DNA of 64,000 nt from Amycolatopsis japonica (GTDB lineage Bacteria > Actinomycetota > Actinomycetes > Mycobacteriales > Pseudonocardiaceae). How positions within the stretch are numbered: the stretch's first letter is position 1; the number at the start of each line of letters is the position of its first letter. The position numbers were made by a program, and so were the translations under genes. The DNA is taken from contig NZ_CP008953.1 of assembly GCF_000732925.1 (NCBI RefSeq), positions 6,200,001 through 6,264,000 of the forward strand, in the 5' to 3' direction. A model generated the notes under the pieces. That model ran no database searches. It was not told the origin of the DNA and saw nothing but the letters and a program-made list of their open reading frames with translations. Shown here one piece after another: positions 34,233-41,351 of this stretch.

Positions 34233-34654
34233 ATGGTGTTTCGACCCGACACGGGCTCGATCGACCGGGCTGGGGCCGGTTTTCGGCCCCCTTTTAACGC
34301 CCGCACATGCGATCCATCAACGGCTGCCCGTGACCAGTCCAGCTGGCCCGCCGCGTGCAGCTCCGCCAGCAGCAGCTCGTGCAACCGCTGCCACACCCCG
34401 GCCTCGGTCCAATCCCGCAACCGACGCCAGCACGTCATACCCGACCCATAACCCAGCTCTTGGGGCAGGAACTCCCACGGGATCGCGGTATAGAGCACGA
34501 ACATGATCCCGCACAACGCCTTGCGGTCGTCCAACCGCTTACGCCCCGGATGCCTGAACCGACGCTCCACCTTCGGCAACAACGGCTCGATCCGTTCCCA
34601 CAGACCGTCATCGACCTCCCACGGACGCCGCTGTCCCACCAGCCCACCCCTCAC
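34229..34654 (-). CDS. IS5-family transposase, N-terminal frame
   Basis: The first 141 codons of the transposase: DNA-binding region RRPWEVDDGLWERIEPLLPK, then PWEFLPQELGYGSGMTCWRR, and the first catalytic aspartate in AAVDGSHVRALKGG. It ends shortly after the slippery run TTAAAAGGGGG (about 34287-34297). A -1 shift there would read ALK-RGPKTGPSPVDRAR and continue into the second frame. Start GTG at 34654; a later GTG is possible. Such a frameshift is the normal way these elements produce full-length transposase, so this is probably not a broken gene. Confidence 0.85.
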   Translation of the reverse strand: MRGGLVGQRRPWEVDDGLWERIEPLLPKVERRFRHPGRKRLDDRKALCGIMFVLYTAIPWEFLPQELGYGSGMTCWRRLRDWTEAGVWQRLHELLLAELHAAGQLDWSRAAVDGSHVRALKGGRKPAPARSIEPVSGRNTM

Positions 34655-34732
34655 AGACGATCACCGAGACACGGCATCAAACCACACCCCAAGATCATTC
34701 TGTTACGACCCCTAAGTCGGCCGGCACGTGTC

Positions 34733-34779
34733 GCGAAAGCCACTTTCGCAACCTTCAACGTTGCGAAAGTGGCTTTCGC
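34733..34779. terminator. Nested palindrome downstream of hemW
   Basis: The 20-base arms 34733-34752 and 34760-34779 are exact reverse complements. Each arm is itself a hairpin (GCGAAAG-CCA-CTTTCGC and GCGAAAG-TGG-CTTTCGC). It lies after the hemW stop and, before the IS inserted, would have lain about 20 bp after the convergent membrane protein gene. Confidence 0.7.
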
Positions 34780-34818
34780 AACGCACTCTCCCACTCCAGG
34801 CCGACCGAGCCCTGGGGC

Positions 34819-36033
34819 TCAGGTGAGCCGGCGCACCAGACCGTCGGCCAGCAACCGCCCGCGGTCGGTCAGCACCGCACGGCCCTGACCGTCCAAAGCG
34901 GACTGATCCAGCAATCCCTCGGCGGCGGCGGCACGGGCTTCGGCCCGGCCGTCGTCGTCGAGCGCGTCGAGCGGGAGCCCTTCGGACAACCGGAGTTCCA
35001 GCATCACGCGTTCCAGATGCCGGTCTTCGTCGGTGAGCAATTCACGGCCCGCGGCCGGTGATTTACCGGCCGCGAGGGACGCGGCGTAGCGGGCCGGATG
35101 CTTGACGTTCCACCAGCGGACGCCGCCGACGTGGCTGTGCGCGCCCGGCCCGGCGCCCCACCAGTCGCCGCCGCGCCAGTACCCGATGTTGTGCCGGCAG
35201 CGGGCTTCCTCCGAAGTCGACCAGTTGGACACCTCGTACCAGCGCAACCCCGCCGAGGCGAGGACGCGGTCGATCATCTCGTAATCGGCGGCCAGGACGT
35301 CGTCGTCCGGCGCGGGCAGTTCGCCGCGGCGGATGCGGCGGGCGAGCGCGGTGCCTTCTTCGACGATCAGCGCGTACGCCGAGACGTGGTCGACACCGGC
35401 GGCCAGCACCGCGTCCAGTGAAGCCTGGAGATCTTCGGTCCGCTCCCCCGGCGTGCCGTAGATGACGTCGAGGTTGACGTGGTCGAATCCGGCGGCGCGC
35501 GCCTCCTCGGCTGCCGCGACCGGACGGCCGGCGGTGTGCACGCGGTCGAGGATCTTCAGCACATGCCGCGCGGCCGACTGCATCCCGAGGGAGATCCGGT
35601 TGTATCCGGCGTCACGGATGCCCGCGAAGAACTCGGGCGAGGTGGACTCCGGATTGGACTCGGTCGTCACCTCCGCGTCCGGCGCGAGCCCGAAGGTGTC
35701 GCGAACGGCGTCGAGAACGCTTCGGAGCCCGTCTGCGCCGAGAAGAGACGGAGTGCCGCCGCCGACGAAGACGGTGTCGACCGCGGGCGGCGCCTTCAGC
35801 ACACGCGCGGCCAGGTCGAACTCGCGCTTGAGGCCTTCGAGCCACGACTGCGGCGACGAATCGCTGTCCAGCTCTCCGGCGGTGTAGGTGTTGAAGTCGC
35901 AGTAGCCGCACCGGGTCGCGCAGAACGGGACGTGCACGTAGACGCCGAACGGTCGCGTGCCGAGCCCCTCCAGCGCGCTCTCGGGAAGCGCGGATTCGAC
36001 GGGCGTGGTGGTTTCGGGCAGCAACGCGGGCAC
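34819..36033 (-). CDS. hemW: HemW, radical SAM heme chaperone
   Basis: A 404-residue HemN-like radical SAM protein that, in the HemW group, binds and transfers heme rather than oxidising coproporphyrinogen. The iron-sulfur motif is Cys38-x3-Cys42-x2-Cys45 (FCATRCGYCDF). Other blocks are VFVGGGTPSLL, RISLGMQSAARHVL, LDVIYGTPGERTEDL, and a C-terminal HemN domain with RCRHNIGYWRGGDWWGAGPGAHS. It starts at GTG 36033 with no good ribosome site. On the chromosome it normally lies between lepA and hrcA, and it keeps the same strand and order here. Confidence 0.93.
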   Translation of the reverse strand: MPALLPETTTPVESALPESALEGLGTRPFGVYVHVPFCATRCGYCDFNTYTAGELDSDSSPQSWLEGLKREFDLAARVLKAPPAVDTVFVGGGTPSLLGADGLRSVLDAVRDTFGLAPDAEVTTESNPESTSPEFFAGIRDAGYNRISLGMQSAARHVLKILDRVHTAGRPVAAAEEARAAGFDHVNLDVIYGTPGERTEDLQASLDAVLAAGVDHVSAYALIVEEGTALARRIRRGELPAPDDDVLAADYEMIDRVLASAGLRWYEVSNWSTSEEARCRHNIGYWRGGDWWGAGPGAHSHVGGVRWWNVKHPARYAASLAAGKSPAAGRELLTDEDRHLERVMLELRLSEGLPLDALDDDGRAEARAAAAEGLLDQSALDGQGRAVLTDRGRLLADGLVRRLT

Positions 36034-36051
36034 ACCCCAGTGTCCCCCACG

Positions 36052-36091
36052 CCGTGAAGGCCTCCTTCCCGGGGGAAAGAGGCCTTCACGG
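36052..36091. terminator. Palindrome between two minus-strand genes
   Basis: The 19-base arms 36052-36070 and 36073-36091 pair with one mismatch. The left arm holds the inner hairpin GAAGG-CCT-CCTTC. The motif GTGAAGGCC is close to that of the palindrome at 3814. It lies just after the small secreted protein gene and upstream of hemW. Confidence 0.7.
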
Positions 36092-36097
36092 AACGCG

Positions 36098-36454
36098 TCA
36101 TCGGTCGGCGATGCGCACCTTGACCGAGGTCGACCGGGTGCCGTCGTCGAACCGCACCCAGACGAGGGTCTCCATGTTCAGCGAGTAGTCGTTGACCACG
36201 TGGTCGACCGACCAGTCGCCGTGCTCGTCCGCGACGGCGTCGCGGCTCATGGCGACCTCGACCAGCACCGTATGGGACAGGTGTCCCCGGGCGCCCGGCG
36301 AACAGCCGACCGCCTCGAACCGGTACGAGTCGCCCTTGTGCAGCACTGCCCCTTCCTCGGGCGAGACCAGCCTGCAGCCCTGCTGAGCCCCGGAAGCGGT
36401 ACCCGGGATCAGCAGGGACGCCAGCACCATCGCGGCGACCACCCATCGGCGCAT
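36098..36454 (-). CDS. Small secreted protein, unknown
   Basis: A 118-residue protein with a signal peptide (RRWVVAAMVLASLLIPGTAS, cleavage near ASG-AQ). The mature part has two cysteines (QGCRLVSPEEGA and AVGCSPGARG), probably one disulfide, and ends with a beta-like WVRFDDGTRSTSVKVRIADR. I recognise no family; it looks like a small beta-sandwich. ATG 36454 is chosen because GGAGGAG lies six bases upstream; TTG 36460 is closer than allowed. Single gene upstream of a palindrome. Confidence 0.72.
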   Translation of the reverse strand: MRRWVVAAMVLASLLIPGTASGAQQGCRLVSPEEGAVLHKGDSYRFEAVGCSPGARGHLSHTVLVEVAMSRDAVADEHGDWSVDHVVNDYSLNMETLVWVRFDDGTRSTSVKVRIADR

Positions 36455-36539
36455 GCGCAACTCCTCCGTCCTCTGTGGATCGGAGACCGAAGCTAGCGGC
36501 GACGGCGGCCCCGCGCGGCCCCACTCACCCGAAGCGGTA

Positions 36540-36953
36540 TTAAGCCAGCCCGTTAGCGGCCAGCCACTCCGCGGACGGCGGGATGGCCTCGATGATGTCG
36601 ATCAGGAAGCCGTTCAGGTCCTCGACGTAGAAGTGCCGCTGGCCGAATTCCTCGTCCACGAGTTCCGTCACGATCTTGACCCCCTCCACGCGCAGGCGCT
36701 CGTACTCGCCCGCGGCGTCTTCGACCATGAACCCGACCATCGATCCGGCGGCTTCCTGCGCCCGCCACGGCGCCGGCGTGGCCTTGTGACCGCGCTTCAC
36801 GAAGCTCATCTCGTAACCCGGCACTCCGGCGTTGAGGCTGGAGAACCAGTCCAGCTCGATCGTCACCGTCAATTGCAGGTGCCGCTTCCACCAGGCGGTG
36901 GTCTCGGCGATGTCCTCGACGACCACACAGGCGCCGAAACCGTTGAGTTGCAT
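36540..36953 (-). CDS. VOC (glyoxalase/dioxygenase superfamily) protein
   Basis: A 137-residue vicinal-oxygen-chelate protein: FGACVVVEDIAETTAWWKRH opens the first beta-alpha-beta-beta-beta unit, and GFMVEDAAGEYERLRVEGVK with QRHFYVEDLNGFLIDIIE forms the second. A metal-type Glu in VDEEFGQRHFYVED suggests enzyme activity, but antibiotic-binding (bleomycin-resistance-like) members look similar. The ATG follows GGGAGG. It diverges from a TetR gene with operator-like repeats between, so the TetR product probably controls it. Confidence 0.82.
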   Translation of the reverse strand: MQLNGFGACVVVEDIAETTAWWKRHLQLTVTIELDWFSSLNAGVPGYEMSFVKRGHKATPAPWRAQEAAGSMVGFMVEDAAGEYERLRVEGVKIVTELVDEEFGQRHFYVEDLNGFLIDIIEAIPPSAEWLAANGLA

Positions 36954-36974
36954 CCGGTGTTCCTCCCAGTTCGA

Positions 36975-37010
36975 ACCACTTGATGCGTAGTACTATAGAC
37001 ATAGTGGTTT
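36975..37010. promoter_or_regulatory. Operator-like repeats between the VOC and TetR genes
   Basis: AACCACT at 36975-36981 pairs with AGTGGTT at 37004-37010. An inner palindrome ACTAT-AGAC-ATAGT lies at 36993-37006. Their position between divergent genes fits a TetR operator that overlaps both promoters. Confidence 0.5.
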
Positions 37011-37034
37011 GACTGAGGCAAGGAGAATGTCCCG

Positions 37035-37607
37035 ATGCGACAGAACCCGGAGCGCCGGACCGCGCTCACCGACGCCGCCATCACCGTCCTCGCCCGCGAG
37101 GGCGCACGCGGCCTCACCTACCGCGCCGTGGACGTCGAGGCGGACGTGCCGCCGGGAACGACGTCGAACTACTTCCGCAATCGGGACCAGCTGCTCGGCG
37201 AGGTCGGCGTCCGGGTACAGGAGCGGCTGTCGGCGCCGGCCGAGGTGATGGCGAATCCGCAGGCCGAGTCGCCGTCCCACGACCGGGTCGGGGTCCTGCT
37301 CGGCGAGCTCATGGGACGGCTGACCGGCCATCGGGAGCCCTACCTCGCCTTGCTCGAGCTCCGGCTCGAAGCCACCCGGCGCCCGGATCTCTCGGCCGCA
37401 CTGACCAAGACCGTCCGTGAAGGCATCGACATGAGCGTCGACTGGCACGTTGCGGCGGGAATGCCGGGCGGGCGGGCCGAAGTGCTGCTGATGTACCTCG
37501 CGCTGACCGGGCTCACCGTCGAACGGCTCACCCTTCCGGAGGTGCTCGCGGACGTCACCGACGAGGAGGTCATCCGGATCATCGTGGACCGCGTACTGCC
37601 CTCGTGA
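37035..37607 (+). CDS. TetR-family transcriptional regulator
   Basis: A 190-residue regulator with the usual N-terminal helix-turn-helix (DAAITVLAREGARGLTYRAV, then PPGTTSNYFRNRDQL) and a helical ligand domain. The C-terminal region (GLTVERLTLPEVLADVTDEEVIRIIV) is like the actinobacterial TetR group that controls adjacent metabolic genes. The start is ATG 37035; AAGGAGAAT lies about 10 bases before it. It diverges from the VOC gene and presumably represses both. Ligand unknown. Confidence 0.88.
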   Translation: MRQNPERRTALTDAAITVLAREGARGLTYRAVDVEADVPPGTTSNYFRNRDQLLGEVGVRVQERLSAPAEVMANPQAESPSHDRVGVLLGELMGRLTGHREPYLALLELRLEATRRPDLSAALTKTVREGIDMSVDWHVAAGMPGGRAEVLLMYLALTGLTVERLTLPEVLADVTDEEVIRIIVDRVLPS

Positions 37608-37760
37608 GCCGCGCGCGTTCTGCGTCACAATGCCGGGCCGCGAACCCGGGATTGACCCGCGAAGCATGCCCTTGACCAGGGAAAACAGTCGCCTTCGGAC
37701 ACTGTTCCCAGTATTCGGACCGGCCTAGACCACATAGTGGGCGCGTGGCACGCTGAATGA

Positions 37761-37847
37761 ATGACCCGCGCCGGAATCAGCCTCGTGGCACGCCGCCACG
37801 TGGACCTCCGTCGTGTGGCGAGCGCGCTCTGTGCGACGAACCGCTGA
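37761..37847 (+). CDS. Sulfur-operon leader peptide
   Basis: A 28-codon reading frame, MTRAGISLVARRHVDLRRVA then SALCATNR, 36 bp before the sulfite reductase gene. The RRHVDLxRVxSALC core is the actinobacterial putative leader peptide found ahead of sulfur and cysteine genes. Its cysteine codon near the end is suited to attenuation: ribosome stalling when charged Cys-tRNA is low would alter downstream translation or transcription. No long terminator hairpin is seen after it. Too short for ordinary gene calling but convincing by pattern and position. Confidence 0.83.
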   Translation: MTRAGISLVARRHVDLRRVASALCATNR

Positions 37848-37883
37848 CTCCCCGCCACCACCACGATCAGCCGGAGGATTCCC

Positions 37884-39578
37884 ATGTCGTCGCCCACGCG
37901 CGAGACCCCTGCCCGTACGCCCCGGGTCAAACAGAAACGGGGTGAGGGACAGTGGGCACTGGGGTATCGCGAGCCGTTGAACCCCAACGAGCGGTCCAAG
38001 AAGGACGACAACCCGCTCAACGTCCGGGCGCGGATCGAGAACATCTACGCCCGCGGCGGTTTCGATTCGATCGACCCGGGTGACCTCCGCGGCCGGTTCC
38101 GCTGGTTCGGTCTCTACACCCAGCGCAAGCCGGGGATCGACGGCGGCCGTACCGCGACGCTGGAGCCCGAAGAGCTCGACGACCGCTACTTCATGCTGCG
38201 GGTGCGGCTCGACGGCGGCGCGCTGACCACCGAGCAGCTGGCCGTGCTCGCCGAGATCTCGCAGACCCACGCCCGCGACACCGCCGACATCACCGACCGG
38301 CAGAACATCCAGTACCACTGGATCCAGATCGAGGACGTCCCCACGATCTGGTCGAAGCTCGAGAACGCCGGGATGACCACGATGGAGGCGTGCGGCGACA
38401 GCCCGCGCGTCATCCTGGGCTCCCCCGTCGCCGGTATCGCCGCCGACGAGATCATCGACGGCACCCCCGCCATCGACGAGATCAAACGCCGCTACATCGG
38501 CGACCCCCGCTACTCGAACCTGCCGCGCAAGTTCAAGACCGCGGTCTCCGGGCAGCAGGACGTCGCGCACGAGATCAACGACGTCGCCTTCGTCGGCGTG
38601 AACCACCCCGAACACGGCCCGGGCTTCGACGTCTGGGTCGGCGGCGGCCTGTCCACCAACCCGATGATCGGGCAGCGCCTCGGCGCGTGGGTCTCGCTCG
38701 ACGAGGTCCCGGACGTCTGGGAAGGCGTGATCAGCGTCTTCCGCGACTACGGCTACCGGCGGCTGCGCGCCCGTGCGCGGATCAAGTTCCTGGTGAAGGA
38801 CTGGGGCGCCGCGAAGTTCCGTCAGGTGCTGGAAGACGAGTACCTCAAGCGCAAGCTGACCGACGGCCCGGCTCCCGAGGTGCCCGCCACCCAGATCGAC
38901 CACGTCGGCGTGCACCCGCAGATCGACGGCAAGTTCTACGTCGGCGCCGCGCCGGTCGCGGGCCGCGTCTCCGGTGCCACCCTGCTGGCGGTCGCCAAGG
39001 CCGCCGAGCGGGCCGGGTCGAACCGCGTCCGCCTCACCCCGCACCAGAAGCTCGTGGTCCTCGACGTCCCCGAGGCCGAGGTGAACGGGCTGAAAACCGA
39101 ACTGGCCGAGCTCGGCCTGCAGACCGAGCCTTCGCCGTGGCGGCGCGGGATCATGGCCTGCACCGGCCTGGAGTTCTGCAAACTCGCCATCGTCGAGACG
39201 AAGGCCCGCGCGATAGAACTGGTCACCGACCTGGAGAAACGTCTCGCCGACATCCAGGCCGAGATCGAGAACCCGGTGACCGTGCACCTCAATGGCTGCC
39301 CCAACTCCTGCGCCCGGGTCCAGACCGCCGACATCGGGCTCAAGGGCCAGATCGTCACCGACGAGGACGGCAAGCAGGTCGAGGGCTTCCAGGTGCACCT
39401 CGGCGGCGGGCTCGGCCTGGACGCCGGGTTCGGCCGGAAACTGCGCGGCCACAAGGTGACCGCCTCGGACCTGACCGCGTACGTCGAGCGGGTCGTGCGG
39501 GCGTACATCGCCGGCCGCGAACCCGGCGAGCGGTTCGCCCAGTGGGTCCTGCGGGCCGACGAAGGCGTCTTGCAATGA
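37884..39578 (+). CDS. sir: Ferredoxin-dependent sulfite reductase (SirA/NirA type)
   Basis: A 564-residue siroheme/[4Fe-4S] enzyme that reduces sulfite to sulfide with six electrons from ferredoxin. The two ferredoxin-like halves show WFGLYTQRKPGIDGG and SNLPRKFKTAVSG. The cluster cysteines lie in ACTGLEFCKLA (about 426 and 432) and HLNGCPNSCARVQ (about 471 and 475), the last bridging the siroheme. Sulfite rather than nitrite reductase is supported by the operon. The ATG follows CCGGAGGATTCCC. It is first in a tight operon and downstream of a leader peptide. Confidence 0.93.
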   Translation: MSSPTRETPARTPRVKQKRGEGQWALGYREPLNPNERSKKDDNPLNVRARIENIYARGGFDSIDPGDLRGRFRWFGLYTQRKPGIDGGRTATLEPEELDDRYFMLRVRLDGGALTTEQLAVLAEISQTHARDTADITDRQNIQYHWIQIEDVPTIWSKLENAGMTTMEACGDSPRVILGSPVAGIAADEIIDGTPAIDEIKRRYIGDPRYSNLPRKFKTAVSGQQDVAHEINDVAFVGVNHPEHGPGFDVWVGGGLSTNPMIGQRLGAWVSLDEVPDVWEGVISVFRDYGYRRLRARARIKFLVKDWGAAKFRQVLEDEYLKRKLTDGPAPEVPATQIDHVGVHPQIDGKFYVGAAPVAGRVSGATLLAVAKAAERAGSNRVRLTPHQKLVVLDVPEAEVNGLKTELAELGLQTEPSPWRRGIMACTGLEFCKLAIVETKARAIELVTDLEKRLADIQAEIENPVTVHLNGCPNSCARVQTADIGLKGQIVTDEDGKQVEGFQVHLGGGLGLDAGFGRKLRGHKVTASDLTAYVERVVRAYIAGREPGERFAQWVLRADEGVLQ

Positions 39579-39727
39579 CCGAACGCGCGACCCCGTACTA
39601 CTGCCCTTTCTGTGGCGATGAAGACCTCCGGCCGGAGGAAGGCGGCTCATGGCTGTGCTCGGGCTGCCGCCGGGTCTTCACCGTGAAGTTCCTCGGACTG
39701 TCCTTTCCGGAGGTGTCGCAAGGATGA
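39575..39727 (+). CDS. Small zinc-ribbon protein of the sulfite reductase operon
   Basis: A 50-residue protein with CPFCGDED and WLCSGCRRVF, a two-CxxC zinc ribbon (or iron-sulfur) motif. Its start overlaps the sir stop (ATGA), and its stop overlaps the cysH start in the same way, so it is produced with both. A small gene at this place is also seen in Streptomyces sulfur operons; its role is unknown, perhaps in metal or cluster delivery. Easily missed because of its length. Confidence 0.82.
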   Translation: MTERATPYYCPFCGDEDLRPEEGGSWLCSGCRRVFTVKFLGLSFPEVSQG

Positions 39728-40419
39728 CCGCCACTGCCGACTACAAGACACTCGCCGAACGAGCCTCGAAGGAGCTCGCGGAGGCGACCGCGACCGAGGC
39801 CCTGCGCTGGACCGCGGAGACCTTCGGCGACGACTTCATCGTCGCGTCGAACATGCAGGACGCCGTCCTGATCGATCTGGCCACCCAGGTCAAACCCGAC
39901 GTCGACGTGCTGTTCCTGCAGACCGGCTACCACTTCCCGGAGACCATCGGCACCCGCGACGCGGTGCAGGCGGTGTACCCGGGCGTGCGGATCGTCAACG
40001 CCGAAGCCGAACAGAGCGTCGCCGAACAGGACGCGGACTACGGCCCGAAACTGCACGAACGCGACCCGAACCAGTGCTGCCACCTCCGCAAGGTCGTGCC
40101 ACTGCGGAACACGCTCGCGAAGTACTCGGCGTGGGTGACCGGCGTCCGCCGCGTCGACGCGCCGACCCGCGCGAACACCCCCATCGTCACCTGGGACGAC
40201 CGCAACGGGCTGGTGAAGATCAACCCGATCGCGCCGTGGTCCGACGACGAGTTCAACGGCTACATCAGCGAACACGGGATCCTCGAGAACCCGTTGGTGT
40301 CCATCGGTTATCTGTCGATCGGCTGCGCGCCGTGCACCGCGAAGGTCGCTCCGGGCCAGGACCCGCGCAGCGGCCGCTGGGCCGGGCAGGGCAAGACCGA
40401 ATGCGGCCTGCACGGGTGA
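39724..40419 (+). CDS. cysH: Adenosine 5'-phosphosulfate reductase (CysH)
   Basis: A 231-residue thioredoxin-dependent reductase that turns APS into sulfite and AMP. The four-cysteine cluster signature is present: Cys118-Cys119 (NQCCHLRK) and Cys201/Cys204 (GCAPCTAKV), so it is an APS reductase with [4Fe-4S] rather than a PAPS reductase. The active-site cysteine is Cys227 in KTECGLH. The ATG overlaps the zinc-ribbon stop, and the length is normal. Because the enzyme uses APS directly, no APS kinase is needed in the operon, and none is present. Confidence 0.94.
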   Translation: MTATADYKTLAERASKELAEATATEALRWTAETFGDDFIVASNMQDAVLIDLATQVKPDVDVLFLQTGYHFPETIGTRDAVQAVYPGVRIVNAEAEQSVAEQDADYGPKLHERDPNQCCHLRKVVPLRNTLAKYSAWVTGVRRVDAPTRANTPIVTWDDRNGLVKINPIAPWSDDEFNGYISEHGILENPLVSIGYLSIGCAPCTAKVAPGQDPRSGRWAGQGKTECGLHG

Positions 40420-40430
40420 GAAGGGACGAA

Positions 40431-41351
40431 ATGACCACGCTCGAACCGGCCGCTGACGCCGCCCAGGACAATCTGGCGGCGCTGGAATCCGAGGCCATCC
40501 ACATCTTCCGCGAGGTGGCGGGTGAGTTCGACCGGCCGGTGATCCTCTTCTCCGGCGGCAAGGACTCCACGCTCCTGCTGCACCTGGCGATCAAGGCCTT
40601 CTGGCCGGCCCCGGTGCCGTTCCCGTTGCTGCACGTCGACACCGGGCACAACTTCGACGAGGTCATCGACTTCCGCGACCGCGTGGTCGAGCAGCACGGG
40701 CTCCGGCTGGTCGTGGCGAAGGTCCAGGACTGGATCGACGACGGCAGGCTCGAAGAGCGCGCCGACGGGATGCGCAACCCGCTGCAGACCACGCCGCTGC
40801 TCGACACGATCGCCGAGAACAAGTTCGACGCGGTCTTCGGCGGCGGGCGCCGCGACGAGGAACGCGCCCGCGCCAAGGAGCGGATCTTCAGCCTGCGCAA
40901 CGCTTTCGGCCAGTGGGAGCCACGTCGGCAGCGACCGGAACTGTGGAACCTCTACAACGGCCGTCACCGCCCTGGCGAGCAGGTCCGCGTCTTCCCGCTG
41001 TCCAACTGGACCGAGGCGGACGTCTGGAACTACATCGCGCGGGAGAAGGTCGAAATGCCGTCGATCTACTACGCGCACCGGCGCGAGGTCTACCAGCGCG
41101 ACGGCATGTGGCTGGCCGAAGGTCCGTGGGGCGGGCCGCGGCCGGACGAGGTCGTCCGGGAACTGACCGTGCGCTACCGGACCGTCGGCGACGGTTCGTG
41201 CACGGGCGCCATCGAATCGACCGCCGCCACGGTGGACGAGGTCATCGCCGAGGTCTCGGCCTCCCGGCTCACCGAACGCGGCGCCACCCGTGCCGACGAC
41301 CGGATGTCGGAGGCGGCGATGGAAGACCGCAAGCGGGAAGGGTACTTCTGA
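40431..41351 (+). CDS. cysD: Sulfate adenylyltransferase subunit 2
   Basis: A 306-residue ATP-pyrophosphatase subunit of ATP sulfurylase that makes APS from ATP and sulfate. The PP-loop is LFSGGKDSTLLLHL. GGGRRDEERARAKERIFS and FPLSNWTEADVWNYI are typical of CysD. It is 11 bp downstream of cysH, and its stop overlaps the cysN start by one base (TGATG). It works as a heterodimer with CysN. Confidence 0.94.
   Translation: MTTLEPAADAAQDNLAALESEAIHIFREVAGEFDRPVILFSGGKDSTLLLHLAIKAFWPAPVPFPLLHVDTGHNFDEVIDFRDRVVEQHGLRLVVAKVQDWIDDGRLEERADGMRNPLQTTPLLDTIAENKFDAVFGGGRRDEERARAKERIFSLRNAFGQWEPRRQRPELWNLYNGRHRPGEQVRVFPLSNWTEADVWNYIAREKVEMPSIYYAHRREVYQRDGMWLAEGPWGGPRPDEVVRELTVRYRTVGDGSCTGAIESTAATVDEVIAEVSASRLTERGATRADDRMSEAAMEDRKREGYF

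Larger units (their letters stand above)
33813..34712. mobile_element. IS5-family insertion sequence, 900 bp
   Basis: A complete element. Imperfect terminal inverted repeats of 19 bases match at 16 positions (GGGGTCCTAACAGATTGAG at the left end, the complement of ATCATTCTGTTACGACCCC at the right). A 3-bp TAA target duplication flanks it (33810-33812 and 34713-34715), as expected for IS5-family elements that target TNA. The transposase is encoded on the minus strand in two overlapping frames joined at TTAAAAGGGGG. It has inserted exactly at the stop codon of the membrane protein gene, separating it from the palindrome at 34733. Confidence 0.92.
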
